Origin: Natronohydrobacter sp.
GTDB lineage: Bacteria; Pseudomonadota; Alphaproteobacteria; Rhodobacterales; Rhodobacteraceae
Direction: 5' to 3'
Assembly (NCBI GenBank): GCA_030603695.1
Contig: JAUVXF010000010.1
Location: forward strand, 27,722 to 91,721
Length of the DNA stretch: 64,000 bases
The notes beneath the pieces were generated by a model. It saw only the letters and a list, made by a program, of their open reading frames with translations, was not told the DNA's origin and did no database searches. Positions 34,306 to 43,888 of this stretch are shown one piece after another (position 1 is the stretch's first letter; every line of letters begins with the position of its first letter). The translations under genes and the position numbers were made by a program.

Positions 34306-34656
34306 ATGACATACACGCCCCCCGCCCCGCAGATGACCGACGGCACCCCAAACGGGCCGGAGAATGACGGCGCGGTGGTGACAAAAACGCGCACCAAATC
34401 GCAGCGCCCCCCGATGTATAAGGTCATGCTGCTGAATGACGATTATACGCCGATGGAATTTGTGGTGCATGTGCTGGAGCGGTTTTTCGGCATGTCGCAT
34501 GCAATGGCCTTTGATATCATGCTGACCGTTCACAAGAAGGGGCTGGCCGTTGTCGGCATATTCTCTTATGAGGTGGCGGAAACCAAGGTTGCGCAAGTGA
34601 TGGATTTTGCGCGCCGTCATCAACACCCGCTGCAATGCACGCTGGAAAAGGAATAA
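34306..34656 (+). CDS. clpS: ClpS adaptor protein
   Basis: Protein of 116 residues. A variable N-terminal tail of about 35 residues precedes the core [41 protein letters not shown] and [11 protein letters not shown]. ClpS delivers N-end-rule substrates to ClpAP. The start could also be the ATG at 34333, nine codons later. clpA is not adjacent; an rRNA methyltransferase gene follows after 15 bases. Confidence 0.95.
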   Translation: MTYTPPAPQMTDGTPNGPENDGAVVTKTRTKSQRPPMYKVMLLNDDYTPMEFVVHVLERFFGMSHAMAFDIMLTVHKKGLAVVGIFSYEVAETKVAQVMDFARRHQHPLQCTLEKE

Positions 34657-34671
34657 GGCGCCGCGCGCCCC

Positions 34672-35727
34672 ATGACACTCGCACCCCCCCTGTTCACCGA
34701 CACTGCCCAACGGGCAGAGCGTCTGGAAATCGCCCTGTCCGAAGGGCTTGCCTTGCCGGATGGCACAGTCACGGTGCTGCACCCGCGCGCGGGGGAGAGC
34801 TTTGCACCGCTGGAGCCTGCGCGCCTTCACATCGTCACGGGCTTTCGCCCCGACCATGAGGCTTTTGCCCAAGCGGGCTATAGCGTTGCCCTTGCGGCCA
34901 GCCCTGCGCCTGTGGTGCTGGTTTGCCTGCCGCGTGGCCGTGCCGATGGCTTGGCCCTGATTGCCGAAGCGGTGGATCTGGGCGCAGAACTGGTGCTGGT
35001 GGATGGCCAGAAAACCGATGGAATAGAAGCTACGCTAAAAGCGCTGCGCGCGCGCGTCACGATTGGGGGCGTCATCTCCAAGGCGCATGGAAAGCTGGTG
35101 TGGTTCGCGCCACAGGGGGCGGATTTCAGCGATTGGCGCGCAACGCCGCATCAGATCACAGACCCGGCCCTTGGCCAGTTCCAAACCCTGCCCGGTGTCT
35201 TTTCCGCAGATGGGGTTGATCCCGGATCAGCGCTGCTGGCGCAGCACCTGCCCGAAACCCTGCCCGCCCGCATGGCCGATCTGGGCGCGGGCTGGGGCTA
35301 TCTGTCTGCCGCCTGTCTGGCGCGCAAGGGCGTGCAAACCCTGCATCTGGTAGAGGCAGACGCCCGCGCGCTGGATCTGGCACGCCAGAATATCAGCGAT
35401 CCGCGCGCGCAGTTTCACTGGGCCGATGCCTGCACAACCGCCCTGCCCGATACGCTGGATGGCGTGGTGATGAACCCGCCCTTTCATACAGGGCGCAAGC
35501 CGCAACCTGCCCTTGGGCTGGCCTTTATCGCCTCTGCCGCGCGGCTTTTGCACAATCGCGGCAAGCTGTGGATGGTGGCGAATCGGCATTTGCCGTATGA
35601 AGGGGCCTTGGCGCAGCTCTTCACCAGCCATGAAATGCTGGCTGAAACTTCTGTTTTCCGTGTCTGGCAGGCTGTCGGGCCGCGCCGCAAGACACAGACC
35701 GTCACCCGCAGCCGCCGTCAGGGATAG
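34672..35727 (+). CDS. Class I methyltransferase, RsmC-like (16S rRNA guanine-N2)
   Basis: Protein of 351 residues with the two-domain build of RsmC/RlmG: a degenerate N-terminal half and a C-terminal catalytic half with the SAM site MADLGAGWGYLS and the MNPPFHTGRK motif typical of base N-methyltransferases. Expected to make m2G in 16S rRNA, inferred from family. It lies between clpS and an SDR gene on the same strand with short spacers. Confidence 0.82.
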   Translation: MTLAPPLFTDTAQRAERLEIALSEGLALPDGTVTVLHPRAGESFAPLEPARLHIVTGFRPDHEAFAQAGYSVALAASPAPVVLVCLPRGRADGLALIAEAVDLGAELVLVDGQKTDGIEATLKALRARVTIGGVISKAHGKLVWFAPQGADFSDWRATPHQITDPALGQFQTLPGVFSADGVDPGSALLAQHLPETLPARMADLGAGWGYLSAACLARKGVQTLHLVEADARALDLARQNISDPRAQFHWADACTTALPDTLDGVVMNPPFHTGRKPQPALGLAFIASAARLLHNRGKLWMVANRHLPYEGALAQLFTSHEMLAETSVFRVWQAVGPRRKTQTVTRSRRQG

Positions 35728-35731
35728 GGCC

Positions 35732-36541
35732 ATGAGTTTTTCCATCGCAGGCAAAACCGCCATTGTAACCGGCGCGGCTAATGGCGTGGGGCTGGCAATC
35801 GCCCGCCATTTCGTCGATCAGGGCGCGAATGTGGTGCTGACAGACCGGGATGAAACCCGCCTGAAAGCAGAGCTTAGCGCCCTGTCTGGCACCACCGACA
35901 GTGCCATTTTCTTTGCAGGCGATCTGCGCGAAAGGCTGACACTGGCCAATCTGATTTCCGCCACTGTGGATGCCTATGACAGAATCGATATTCTTGTAAA
36001 TGCAACGCGGCAATGCTTGGCCTCTGATCCGCTGGATGACCAAAGCGACGCAGTGCAAGACGCGCTGCACCAAAACCTGATTGCCAGCCTGAAACTTAGC
36101 CAGATGGTTGCCAAACGCATGATTGCGCAGGCCGAAGGGCTGGAAGAGCGCAAGAATGCGATTGGCTCTATCATCAACCTGTCCTCCATTGCCGCGCGGC
36201 GCACCCAGCCCGAATTGATGGCTTATTCCATTGCCTCTGCCGCGCTGGATCAGATGACGCGCTCTATGGCTGTGGCTTTTGCGGGGCACCGCATCCGCAT
36301 TAACGGCGTGGCGCTGGGCAGTGTCATGAGTGCCAATCTGAAAGAGCAGATGCACGCGAATGAAGAATACCGCGCGCTTATACTGCGCCAGACGCCCATG
36401 GGGCGCATTGGTGCGGCCTCAGAGGCCGCCGAGGCAGTGCAATTTCTCGCCTCTGATGCGGCGGCCTTCATGACAGGCCAAATCATCACCATTGATGGCG
36501 GGCGCACCTTGCTTGATCCGGTCTCTGTGCCGGCGCATTAA
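35732..36541 (+). CDS. SDR-family oxidoreductase
   Basis: Protein of 269 residues from the ATG at 35732, four bases after the methyltransferase stop. Classical SDR features: TGAANGVGLAIA for cofactor, the catalytic Ser in INLSSIAARR, the tyrosine in AYSIASA (the usual YxxxK lysine position is alanine), and FMTGQIITIDGG. The missing lysine at the YxxxK site is notable and may mean altered or lost catalysis. NNAG is also replaced (VNATRQ). Substrate unknown. Confidence 0.8.
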   Translation: MSFSIAGKTAIVTGAANGVGLAIARHFVDQGANVVLTDRDETRLKAELSALSGTTDSAIFFAGDLRERLTLANLISATVDAYDRIDILVNATRQCLASDPLDDQSDAVQDALHQNLIASLKLSQMVAKRMIAQAEGLEERKNAIGSIINLSSIAARRTQPELMAYSIASAALDQMTRSMAVAFAGHRIRINGVALGSVMSANLKEQMHANEEYRALILRQTPMGRIGAASEAAEAVQFLASDAAAFMTGQIITIDGGRTLLDPVSVPAH

Positions 36542-36631
36542 GGCGGGGTGCAGGCATCGCGCAGCCAGCCCCCCTTGCCAACTGCCGTTTGAGGATGGGC
36601 TATCTGCGCCAAATGACGAAGCCCATCGCCC

Positions 36632-36994
36632 TTATACCGGGCAGGCGGCAACCCGATCTGCGGTAACAACCACCAGCCGCGCGCGTTCGCGGCGCAATTC
36701 TGCCAGCCGTGCTTCTTCGGCGGCAGGCAGCACATTCACCCGGCTGGCCGATTGGCCGGGGCTGTGCTGGGTGCAAAACAACACAGGCTCGCGCGGCCAG
36801 GCGCAGATATTCAGCGTTGTGCGCGGCTCTGTCGCCTGTGTGATCCGGTAGCCGCGCGCAAGGGCGGCTTCGCTTTCAGTGATCTGGGCATCAAGCGCGC
36901 GCAATTCGGCCTGCGCGGCGCGCATGCAGCTTTGGCGCGGGCTGGCGCAGCCTGCCAGCACCAGCGCGGCACCAAGAACAAGACCAAGGCGCAT
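36632..36994 (-). CDS. Putative lipoprotein
   Basis: Protein of 120 residues starting at 36994 with a GGGGGG-containing site upstream. A short signal peptide ends in the lipobox LAGC (Cys about 16). The rest is a probable coiled coil with extra cysteines. No family recognised. It follows regA by 28 bases in the same direction. Confidence 0.65.
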   Translation of the reverse strand: MRLGLVLGAALVLAGCASPRQSCMRAAQAELRALDAQITESEAALARGYRITQATEPRTTLNICAWPREPVLFCTQHSPGQSASRVNVLPAAEEARLAELRRERARLVVVTADRVAACPV

Positions 36995-37022
36995 TCCCGT
37001 TCCCCCCATCTGCGCCCACCAG

Positions 37023-37592
37023 CTAGCGCGGAGAGCGTTTGGCCAAAATCCGTTGCAAAGTGCGGCGGTGCATGCTTAGCCGCCGCGCGGTTTCGGAAAC
37101 ATTGCGATCACATTGCTCATACACACGCTGGATATGTTCCCAGCGCACGCGGTCGGCAGACATCGGGTTTTCCGGCGGCTCTGGCAGCGCATCCCCCGCC
37201 TGCGCCAAAAGGGCGCGCACAACATCATCGGCATCGGCGGGCTTGGAGAGGTAATCTGTCGCACCAATCTTCACGGCCGCCACCGCCGTGGCAATCGCGC
37301 CATAACCTGTCAGCACCACAATCCGGGCATCTTCGCGCGCGGCGCGCAGGGTTTCCACCACATCCAGCCCATTGCCATCTTCCAGCCGCAGATCAATCAC
37401 CGCATAAGCAGGGGGGCGGGCGCGGGCAATGGCACGCCCGGCAGCAACGCTGCCCGCAGTTTCCACAGCAAAACCCCGCCGTTCCATAGCGCGGGCAAGG
37501 CGTTTGAGAAACACCTCATCATCATCCACCAGCAAAAGCGATGGGTCGGGGCCAAGGTCAAGCCCGTGATCGGGGGTGTGTTCGCTATCCAT
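37023..37592 (-). CDS. regA: Redox response regulator RegA/PrrA
   Basis: Protein of 189 residues; the start at 37592 follows GTGAGGG, and an ATG six codons earlier is the alternative. The receiver domain has LLVDDDE, the phospho-acceptor Asp in VIDLRLEDGNGL, the Thr of VLTGYGAIATAV and the Lys of LSKPADAD. The C-terminal Fis-like helix-turn-helix (ETARRLSMHRRTLQRIL) is diagnostic of RegA/PrrA/ActR. It is the global regulator of photosynthesis, respiration and carbon and nitrogen fixation in relatives. senC lies upstream in the same direction and regB is divergent, the standard Rhodobacter order. Confidence 0.95.
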   Translation of the reverse strand: MDSEHTPDHGLDLGPDPSLLLVDDDEVFLKRLARAMERRGFAVETAGSVAAGRAIARARPPAYAVIDLRLEDGNGLDVVETLRAAREDARIVVLTGYGAIATAVAAVKIGATDYLSKPADADDVVRALLAQAGDALPEPPENPMSADRVRWEHIQRVYEQCDRNVSETARRLSMHRRTLQRILAKRSPR

Positions 37593-37659
37593 CTGCGCCC
37601 TCACTTTCATAGCCGCTTAGGTAGAGCGCGAAGCTGCCCACGTCAATTTCAACAAAAGA

Positions 37660-38280
37660 TTATGCGTTGTCAATGAAACAGGCCAGGGTATCGGCCACCT
37701 GTTCGGGCGGTTGATCGCGGCGGATGATATCCACAAACCCATGTTCCGGCAGCAGGAAATAACTGAAGGTGGAATGGTCGATCAGGTAGAAATCATCATC
37801 GGATTCATTGATCGCGAAATACACGCGGTAAGCGCGCGCGGCCTCGCGGATCTGGGCCTCTGTTCCTGTAAGGCCAATCATATCGGGGTGCATGAAGCGC
37901 ACAAATTCGGCCAAGGCCTCTTGCGTGTCGCGCTGGTGATCCACCGATACAAAAACCGGGGTCACATCATAGCCGCGTTCTGCCAGAATATCGACGGCCT
38001 GGGCATTGCGCGCGGTATCCAGCGGGCAGACATCGGGGCAGAAGGTATAGCCGAAATACAGCAAAACCGGGCGATCTGCGAAATCAGCCTCTGTGACAGT
38101 GCGGCCTGTGTGATCCACCAGTTCAAACGGCCCGCCAATGGCGCCAGAGCCGCCGGAAACGGATGTGGCGCGGCATTGTGCAAAATCCCGCTCTCCCTGC
38201 CCGACAAAGACCATATAGCCCAGCCCGCCCAGAAGCGCCGCAATCATCCCGATGGCCAGAAAGGAATAAAGCCGAATCAT
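37660..38280 (-). CDS. senC: SCO1/SenC (PrrC) copper chaperone
   Basis: Protein of 206 residues with an N-terminal membrane anchor (residues 5-27) and a periplasmic thioredoxin-like fold. Copper ligands are visible: Cys81 and Cys85 in TFCPDVCP and His169 in LIDHSTF. Family role: assembly of the CuA centre of cytochrome oxidase, and in Rhodobacter a link between oxidase activity and the Reg/Prr pathway. Placed between regA and the divergent regB. Confidence 0.94.
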   Translation of the reverse strand: MIRLYSFLAIGMIAALLGGLGYMVFVGQGERDFAQCRATSVSGGSGAIGGPFELVDHTGRTVTEADFADRPVLLYFGYTFCPDVCPLDTARNAQAVDILAERGYDVTPVFVSVDHQRDTQEALAEFVRFMHPDMIGLTGTEAQIREAARAYRVYFAINESDDDFYLIDHSTFSYFLLPEHGFVDIIRRDQPPEQVADTLACFIDNA

Positions 38281-38407
38281 CGCAATCCCCGATATCCTAG
38301 ATCGGGGCCTTGATGCCGCATTCCCTGCGGCCTAACAATCCTGCATAGCGTAACTGTGACAACGCGCCCCAAACCCATGGGCGCGGCAAGGCAGGAGCAA
38401 GGGCCGC

Positions 38408-39796
38408 ATGACCACCCCAACCTTTGGCGAAATCTCTCAGGAGTATCGGGGCGATTGGGTGCGGCTGCGCACCATGACCTATATTCGCGTGCTGGCGCTG
38501 ACAGGGCAGGCGCTGGCGCTGGCGGTGGCGCATAGTTATCTGGGGCTGCGCTTTGATGTGGTCTTGGTGTGGCTGGTTATGGGGGCGGCGGCGCTGTCGA
38601 TCTTGCTGTCCCTGCTGCTTTTCCCGCAAACCAAGCGGCTGTCAGAAACCGAAGCTTTGCTGACATTCCTGTTCGATGTCGCGCAGCTTGTCTGCCTGCT
38701 GTATCTGACAGGCGGGATAACAAACCCTTTCAGCTTGCTTATTCTGGCGCCTGTCTCTGTGGCGGCGGTGGCGCTCAGGCCGCGCGCAAGCTATGGGCTG
38801 GCCGCGATTTCGGTGGTGCTGGTCAGTCTTATCAGCCTGACATATCAGCCCCTGCACTTTGCCGATGGCACAATGCTGGTTGTGCCGCCGATACTGGTAT
38901 TCGGGTTTTGGGCGGCTATTGTCATTGGCATTGGCTTTCAGACATTCTACGCACAGCGCGTGGCCGCAGAGGCCAATTCGATGGCCGATGCCCTGCTGGC
39001 CGCGCAAATGGCGCTGTCACGCGAGCAGAAATTGACAGATCTGGGCGGGGTGGTGGCCGCAACCGCGCATGAGTTGGGCACGCCGCTGGCCACGATCAAG
39101 CTTATCAGCTCGGAATTGATGGCAGAGTTGCGCGACCAGCCCGATCTGGCCGAAGATGCGCGCATTCTGTGTGAACAGGCGGATCGTTGCCGCGATATCC
39201 TGCGCTCTATGGGCCGGGCGGGCAAGGATGACACGCATTTGCGCCGCGCCCCCCTGCAAGCGGTGCTGCAAGAGGCCGCAGAGCCGCATATTCACCGGGG
39301 CAAACAGGTGCATTTCCTGCTGGTGCCGGGGCCGGGTGGCAGCGCCGCGCAACCGCTTGTCTTGCGCCGCCCCGAAATCATCCACGGGCTGCGCAACATG
39401 ATCCAGAATGCCGTGGATTTCGCCCGCGCCGAAGTCTGGGTGCAGGCAGAGTGGAACGATCAGCGCTTGAAGGTGCATATCCGCGATGACGGGCCGGGCT
39501 TTCCGCCGCAGATTTTGGGCTATATCGGCGAACCATTCATCCGCCGCCGCCGCGAGGCAGAACGCCAACGCGACAGGCCCGGTTATGAAGGCATGGGGCT
39601 GGGGCTGTTCATTGCCAAAACCCTGCTGGAACGCAGCGGCGCGCAGGTGAAATTTGCCAATGCCGATGGCCGCGCCCCCGATCTGCCCGGCAGCCCGAAA
39701 TTGCAGGGCGCGCTGATTACGCTGGATTGGCCCTTGGCGCGCATTCTGGCCGACAAGGACACGCCGCTTGGCCGCAATGAACCGCTTTCGGTGTGA
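38408..39796 (+). CDS. regB: Redox sensor histidine kinase RegB/PrrB
   Basis: Protein of 462 residues with six membrane helices in the first 185. The ubiquinone-sensing motif GGITNPF is at 102-108. The H-box is HELGTPLATIKL with His221, followed by a cysteine pair in ILCEQADRCRDIL (255 and 261), one of which should be the redox-active cysteine of RegB. The ATPase domain carries NMIQNAVDFA, DDGPGF and GMGLGLFIAKTLL. It phosphorylates RegA when the quinone pool is reduced. Confidence 0.95.
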   Translation: MTTPTFGEISQEYRGDWVRLRTMTYIRVLALTGQALALAVAHSYLGLRFDVVLVWLVMGAAALSILLSLLLFPQTKRLSETEALLTFLFDVAQLVCLLYLTGGITNPFSLLILAPVSVAAVALRPRASYGLAAISVVLVSLISLTYQPLHFADGTMLVVPPILVFGFWAAIVIGIGFQTFYAQRVAAEANSMADALLAAQMALSREQKLTDLGGVVAATAHELGTPLATIKLISSELMAELRDQPDLAEDARILCEQADRCRDILRSMGRAGKDDTHLRRAPLQAVLQEAAEPHIHRGKQVHFLLVPGPGGSAAQPLVLRRPEIIHGLRNMIQNAVDFARAEVWVQAEWNDQRLKVHIRDDGPGFPPQILGYIGEPFIRRRREAERQRDRPGYEGMGLGLFIAKTLLERSGAQVKFANADGRAPDLPGSPKLQGALITLDWPLARILADKDTPLGRNEPLSV

Positions 39797-39917
39797 TACT
39801 GCGGGCATGTGCCGCAGATACCAGCCCATAATCACCCGCAATAGTGTGCAAACCGTGAATGGACAAAGGCCGCGAATTTGCTAGGCTTGCGCCAACAGAT
39901 GAAGAAGGGTTTTCGCA

Positions 39918-40202
39918 ATGGCACTTCCTCTTGCCCCAATCGCCATGGTGGCGATGAAATACGGCGCAGTTGCGCTGGCTGGCTACGCGGTGGCGCGCCA
40001 GATGCAGCCCGGACGGGTGGATCAGCGCAGCGAAGATGCGCTGGATGAGTTGCCAGAGGGGCTAAGCGCCCATCGCCCGCGCGACCGTGACCAGATCAAT
40101 GGCGCGGCGCGGTTTCGTCGGGTGATCCGGCTGGGCGCAACCGGGCCGGGCATAGAGATAGACGCCACGGCACTGGGCCGCTTTCGGATGCGCCGGGTAT
40201 GA
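39918..40202 (+). CDS. Small conserved membrane-associated protein, unknown function
   Basis: Protein of 94 residues. A hydrophobic stretch spans residues 3-25, then a charged, arginine-rich tail that ends FRMRRV. GAAGGG lies ahead of the start. The stop overlaps the glutathione transferase start by 4 bases (ATGA), supporting translation. I recognise no family. Confidence 0.65.
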   Translation: MALPLAPIAMVAMKYGAVALAGYAVARQMQPGRVDQRSEDALDELPEGLSAHRPRDRDQINGAARFRRVIRLGATGPGIEIDATALGRFRMRRV

Positions 40203-40819
40203 GCGGGCTGACACTCTATCACAGCCATTCATCGCCCTATGTGCGCAAGGTGATGGTGCTGGCGCATGAGGCCGGGATCGCTGACCAGCTGACAATCGTC
40301 ACAGGCTCTGGCACGCCGCTGGATGCAGGCACGGCCCCGATTGCCGCCAATCCGCTGGGCAAGGTGCCCACGCTGGCGCGCGCCGATGGCGCGGCGCTGT
40401 ATGACAGCCGGGTGATTTGCCAATATCTGGATGACTACGCCAAATCCGGCCTTTACCCCGAAGGCGCGCGGCGCTGGGATGCACTGACATTGGAAGCCAC
40501 TGCCGACGGGATGCTGGATGCAGCGCTTTTGATGGTCTATGAATGGCGGCTGCGCCCCGAAGACATCCGCTTTGCCCCCTTTGTGGAAGGGCAATGGCTG
40601 AAAATCGCGCGCAGCCTTGATGTAACAGAGGCGCGCTGGATGGCCTATCTGGCTGGCCCCTTGTGCATGGGCCAGATTGCCTTGGCCTGCGCGCTGGGAT
40701 ATCTGGATTTCCGGCATGACGCGCGCGATTGGCGCGCAACCCGCCCCGCGCTGGCCGATTGGTTTGCCCGGATCAGCGCCCGGCCCAGCATGCAGGCCAC
40801 CACACCGCCCCCGGCATGA
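40199..40819 (+). CDS. Glutathione S-transferase family protein
   Basis: Protein of 206 residues. Thioredoxin-like N-terminal domain: LYHSHSSPYVRKVMVLAHEAG with the likely catalytic serine near residues 7-10, NPLGKVPTLARADG supplying the cis-proline, and YDSRVICQYLDDY for glutathione contact. The C-terminal half is all helical. Substrate unknown; a role in electrophile detoxification is the family default. Confidence 0.88.
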   Translation: MSGLTLYHSHSSPYVRKVMVLAHEAGIADQLTIVTGSGTPLDAGTAPIAANPLGKVPTLARADGAALYDSRVICQYLDDYAKSGLYPEGARRWDALTLEATADGMLDAALLMVYEWRLRPEDIRFAPFVEGQWLKIARSLDVTEARWMAYLAGPLCMGQIALACALGYLDFRHDARDWRATRPALADWFARISARPSMQATTPPPA

Positions 40820-41022
40820 GCGCTGTTTGCGCTCACGGCCCGCAAACTGGTGCTTTTGGTTGGAAATTCCTGTGAAAATCCGCTTACCTGCGACACCTTT
40901 ACCCGGATTCGCGGCTAGACGGGATGGGGTTTCCCCGCTAAATACCCCCTTTGAGAGGCTGCGGATATTCGTGGCCGTATCATATTTTGCAGCCTCGTAC
41001 CCAATGAAAAGGGAGAATGCTC

Positions 41023-41586
41023 GTGTCCCACGCTGATGACAACGACAGCACCCGCAGGGATTTCATCTATTACGCCACCGCCGGTGCAGGCGTGGTCACA
41101 GTTGGTGCGGCCGTCTGGCCGCTTGTCAATCAGATGAACCCCTCGGCCGATGTTCAGGCGCTTTCATCGATATTTGTCGATGTCGGCGGGCTGGAACCGG
41201 GTGGCCAGATTACCGTAAACTTCCTTGGCAAGCCGGTGTTTATCCGCCGCCGCACGGAAGACGAGATCGAGGCGGGCCGCGCCGTTGAATTGGCCGATCT
41301 CAGCATCGACCGCGATTCTCGCAACCCCAACAAGCCGGGCACAGATGCGTCAGATGCCAACCGCACCATGGATGATGCCGGCGAATGGCTGGTGATGACC
41401 GGCGTTTGCACCCATCTGGGCTGCGTGCCGCTGGGCAATGGCGCGGGCGATTTCGGGGGCTGGTTCTGCCCCTGCCACGGGTCGCATTATGATACAGCAG
41501 GGCGTATCCGTCGCGGCCCGGCCCCGGAAAACATGCATATTCCGGTCGCCAGCTTTGTTGACGATTCAACCATCCAGCTCGGCTAA
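41023..41586 (+). CDS. petA: Ubiquinol-cytochrome c reductase iron-sulfur subunit
   Basis: Protein of 187 residues. I place the start at the GTG at 41023, not the ATG two codons earlier, because GGGAG is then correctly spaced and the protein opens [13 protein letters not shown] as in Rhodobacter Rieske proteins. A twin-arginine signal-anchor ([14 protein letters not shown]) is followed by the flexible hinge and the Rieske domain: Cys129-Thr-His131 and Cys149-Pro-Cys151-His152 bind the 2Fe-2S cluster, with the disulfide cysteines at 134 and 151. First gene of petABC. Confidence 0.97.
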   Translation: MSHADDNDSTRRDFIYYATAGAGVVTVGAAVWPLVNQMNPSADVQALSSIFVDVGGLEPGGQITVNFLGKPVFIRRRTEDEIEAGRAVELADLSIDRDSRNPNKPGTDASDANRTMDDAGEWLVMTGVCTHLGCVPLGNGAGDFGGWFCPCHGSHYDTAGRIRRGPAPENMHIPVASFVDDSTIQLG

Positions 41587-41600
41587 GGGAGAAACGACGC

Positions 41601-42956
41601 ATGTCAGGAATTCCACACGACCATTACGAGCCCAAAACCAACGGCGAGAAATGGATTCACCGTCGTCTGCCGATTGTCGGGCTTATCTACGACACAATCA
41701 TGATCCCCACGCCCAAAAACCTGAACTGGATGTGGATTTGGGGTATTGTGCTGATGTTCTGCCTTATCTTGCAGATCGTGACCGGCATTGTGCTGGCCAT
41801 GCACTACACCCCCCATGTTGATTTCGCCTTTGCCAGCGTTGAGCATATCATGCGTAACGTGAATGGCGGGCATATGCTGCGCTACCTGCACCAGAACGGC
41901 GCGATGCTGTTCTTCCTTGCTGTGTATCTGCACATGTTCCGTGGCATGTATTACGGCAGCTACAAAGCCCCGCGCGAGATTACATGGATCGTGGGCATGC
42001 TGATTTACCTGCTGATGATGGCAACCGCCTTCATGGGCTATGTGCTGCCATGGGGCCAGATGTCCTTCTGGGGCGCAACAGTGATTACAGGCCTGTTTGG
42101 CGCGATTCCCGGCATTGGTGAAATGCTGCAAACATGGCTGCTGGGCGGGCCTGCGGTGGATAACGCGGCACTCAACCGCTTCTTCTCGCTGCATTATCTG
42201 CTGCCCTTCGTAATCCTTGGCTTGGTGATTGTCCATGTTTGGGCTTTCCACACCACGGGTAACAACAACCCAACAGGGGTAGAAGTGCGCCGTGGGTCGA
42301 AAGAAGAAGCTGCAAAAGATACGCTGCCCTTCTGGCCCTATTTCGTGATCAAGGATTTGTTCGCGCTGGCCGTGCTTCTGGCGCTGTTCTGGGCACTTGT
42401 CAGCTTCATGCCCAACTTCCTTGGCCATACCGACAACTACATCGAGGCAAACCCGCTGGTCACACCGCCGGAAATCGTGCCGGAATGGTATTTCCTGCCC
42501 TTCTACGCCATCCTGCGCGCCTTCACGTCGGATGTCTGGATCGTTATTGCCGTAAACTGGCTGACCTTCGGCATCATTGATGCGACATTCTTCGGGGTTC
42601 TGGCCATGTTCGGTGCGATCTTTGTCTGGGCGCTGCTGCCTTGGCTGGATACATCTTCGGTGCGTTCGGGCCGCTATCGCCCCATGTTCAAATGGTGGTT
42701 TTGGCTGTTCATCGTGAATTTCGTGGTGCTCACCTGGGCAGGCGCAATGCCAGCAGAAGGGATTTACACCAATATCGCGCTGATCGGCACGACCTACTGG
42801 TTCGCCTATTTCCTTGTGATCATGCCGCTTCTGGGTGTGTTGGAAAAACCGCTGCCAGAGCCTGCAAGCATTGAGGAAGATTTCAAAGCCAGCGTAAAAG
42901 CGAAATCCGGCAATGGCCCAAGCGGCCCGTCGGCAGAGCCGATCCCCGCTGAATAA
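41601..42956 (+). CDS. petB: Cytochrome b of the bc1 complex
   Basis: Protein of 451 residues with eight membrane helices. It binds both b hemes (paired histidines in [11 protein letters not shown] and HYLLPF/HVWAFH) and forms the Qo site with the [14 protein letters not shown] motif. The C-terminal tail after residue 430 is hydrophilic. It transfers electrons across the inner membrane in the Q cycle. Starts 15 bases after petA. Confidence 0.98.
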   Translation: MSGIPHDHYEPKTNGEKWIHRRLPIVGLIYDTIMIPTPKNLNWMWIWGIVLMFCLILQIVTGIVLAMHYTPHVDFAFASVEHIMRNVNGGHMLRYLHQNGAMLFFLAVYLHMFRGMYYGSYKAPREITWIVGMLIYLLMMATAFMGYVLPWGQMSFWGATVITGLFGAIPGIGEMLQTWLLGGPAVDNAALNRFFSLHYLLPFVILGLVIVHVWAFHTTGNNNPTGVEVRRGSKEEAAKDTLPFWPYFVIKDLFALAVLLALFWALVSFMPNFLGHTDNYIEANPLVTPPEIVPEWYFLPFYAILRAFTSDVWIVIAVNWLTFGIIDATFFGVLAMFGAIFVWALLPWLDTSSVRSGRYRPMFKWWFWLFIVNFVVLTWAGAMPAEGIYTNIALIGTTYWFAYFLVIMPLLGVLEKPLPEPASIEEDFKASVKAKSGNGPSGPSAEPIPAE

Positions 42957-42980
42957 CGGCAACCCGAAAGGATAAGACTG

Positions 42981-43778
42981 ATGAAACTTAGGAACCTTGC
43001 CGTTGCTGCCCTGTCTGCTTTGGTGCTGGCCCTACCAGCCACCATGGCAGAGGCCAAGAAAGTGAAGGGTGAAGTCACCAATTTTGACTTCTCCTTTCAG
43101 GGGATCACCGGCACATATGACCGCAACCAGCTTCAGCGCGGCTTGCAGGTCTATCACGAGGTCTGCTCTAGCTGCCACGGGCTGCAATATGTGGCCTTTC
43201 GCACGCTAAGCGATCGCAATGGGCCAGAGCTGCCAGAAGACCAGATGCGCGCTTTTGCTGCGATGTATGAGGTCTGGGATGCCGATTTGCGCGACTGGCG
43301 CACAGCCGAAGGCCCCGATCACTTCCCCGAATCGCAGTTCACGGGTGCACCCGATCTCAGCCTGATGACCAAGGCCCGCGCGGGCTTTAGCGGCCCCTAC
43401 GGCCTTGGCATCAACCAGCTGATGAAAGGGATTGGCGGGCCGGAATATGTGGCCTCTTTCCTGCTGGGCTATACCGGCGAGGAAGATTTCCAAGCCGGGT
43501 CTATGTTCTATTACAACAAGGCCTATGGTGGTTGGGTATCTATGAACCCTGTCTTGTTCGATGACATGGTGTTCTATGAGGATGGCACCCCTGCCACGAT
43601 GGAACAAATGGCACTGGATGTGGCCGCGTTCCTGACATGGACAGCAGAGCCGAAAATGGTAGAGCGCAAGCAAGCAGGCTTTGTGGGCGTGATCTTCCTG
43701 TCTGTGTTTGCGGCCCTGTTGTATCTGGCCAACAAGCAACTCTGGGCACCTGTAAAACGGGCTGCCAAGAAAGATTGA
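42981..43778 (+). CDS. petC: Cytochrome c1
   Basis: Protein of 265 residues. A signal peptide ends near AEA (residue 25). The heme attachment site is CSSCH at 62-66, the axial methionine lies in the YEDGTPATMEQMALDVAAFL region, and a C-terminal membrane anchor (GVIFLSVFAALLYLAN) fixes it to the inner membrane. It passes electrons from the Rieske protein to soluble cytochrome c. Last gene of the operon, closed by a strong terminator. Confidence 0.98.
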   Translation: MKLRNLAVAALSALVLALPATMAEAKKVKGEVTNFDFSFQGITGTYDRNQLQRGLQVYHEVCSSCHGLQYVAFRTLSDRNGPELPEDQMRAFAAMYEVWDADLRDWRTAEGPDHFPESQFTGAPDLSLMTKARAGFSGPYGLGINQLMKGIGGPEYVASFLLGYTGEEDFQAGSMFYYNKAYGGWVSMNPVLFDDMVFYEDGTPATMEQMALDVAAFLTWTAEPKMVERKQAGFVGVIFLSVFAALLYLANKQLWAPVKRAAKKD

Positions 43779-43799
43779 TCTTGCCACTCTGGCAGATGG

Positions 43800-43827
43800 A
43801 AAGCGCGCCCTTCGGGGCGCGCTTTTC
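43800..43827 (+). terminator. Rho-independent terminator of petABC
   Basis: AAGCGCGCCC TTCG GGGCGCGCTT, a 10-bp GC-rich stem with a TTCG loop, is followed by TTTTC. It lies 21 bases after the petC stop. Confidence 0.88.
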
Positions 43828-43888
43828 GCTTTTCTCGGCACGGGTTTCGCGGTAGCCCTGCGCTTGTTAACCTGTGAAGGAATGCCCC

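Noticed and set aside
41017..41022. ATG at 41017 as the petA start
   Set aside because: The GGGAG site directly abuts it, while the GTG at 41023 has correct spacing and gives the usual Rieske N-terminus.
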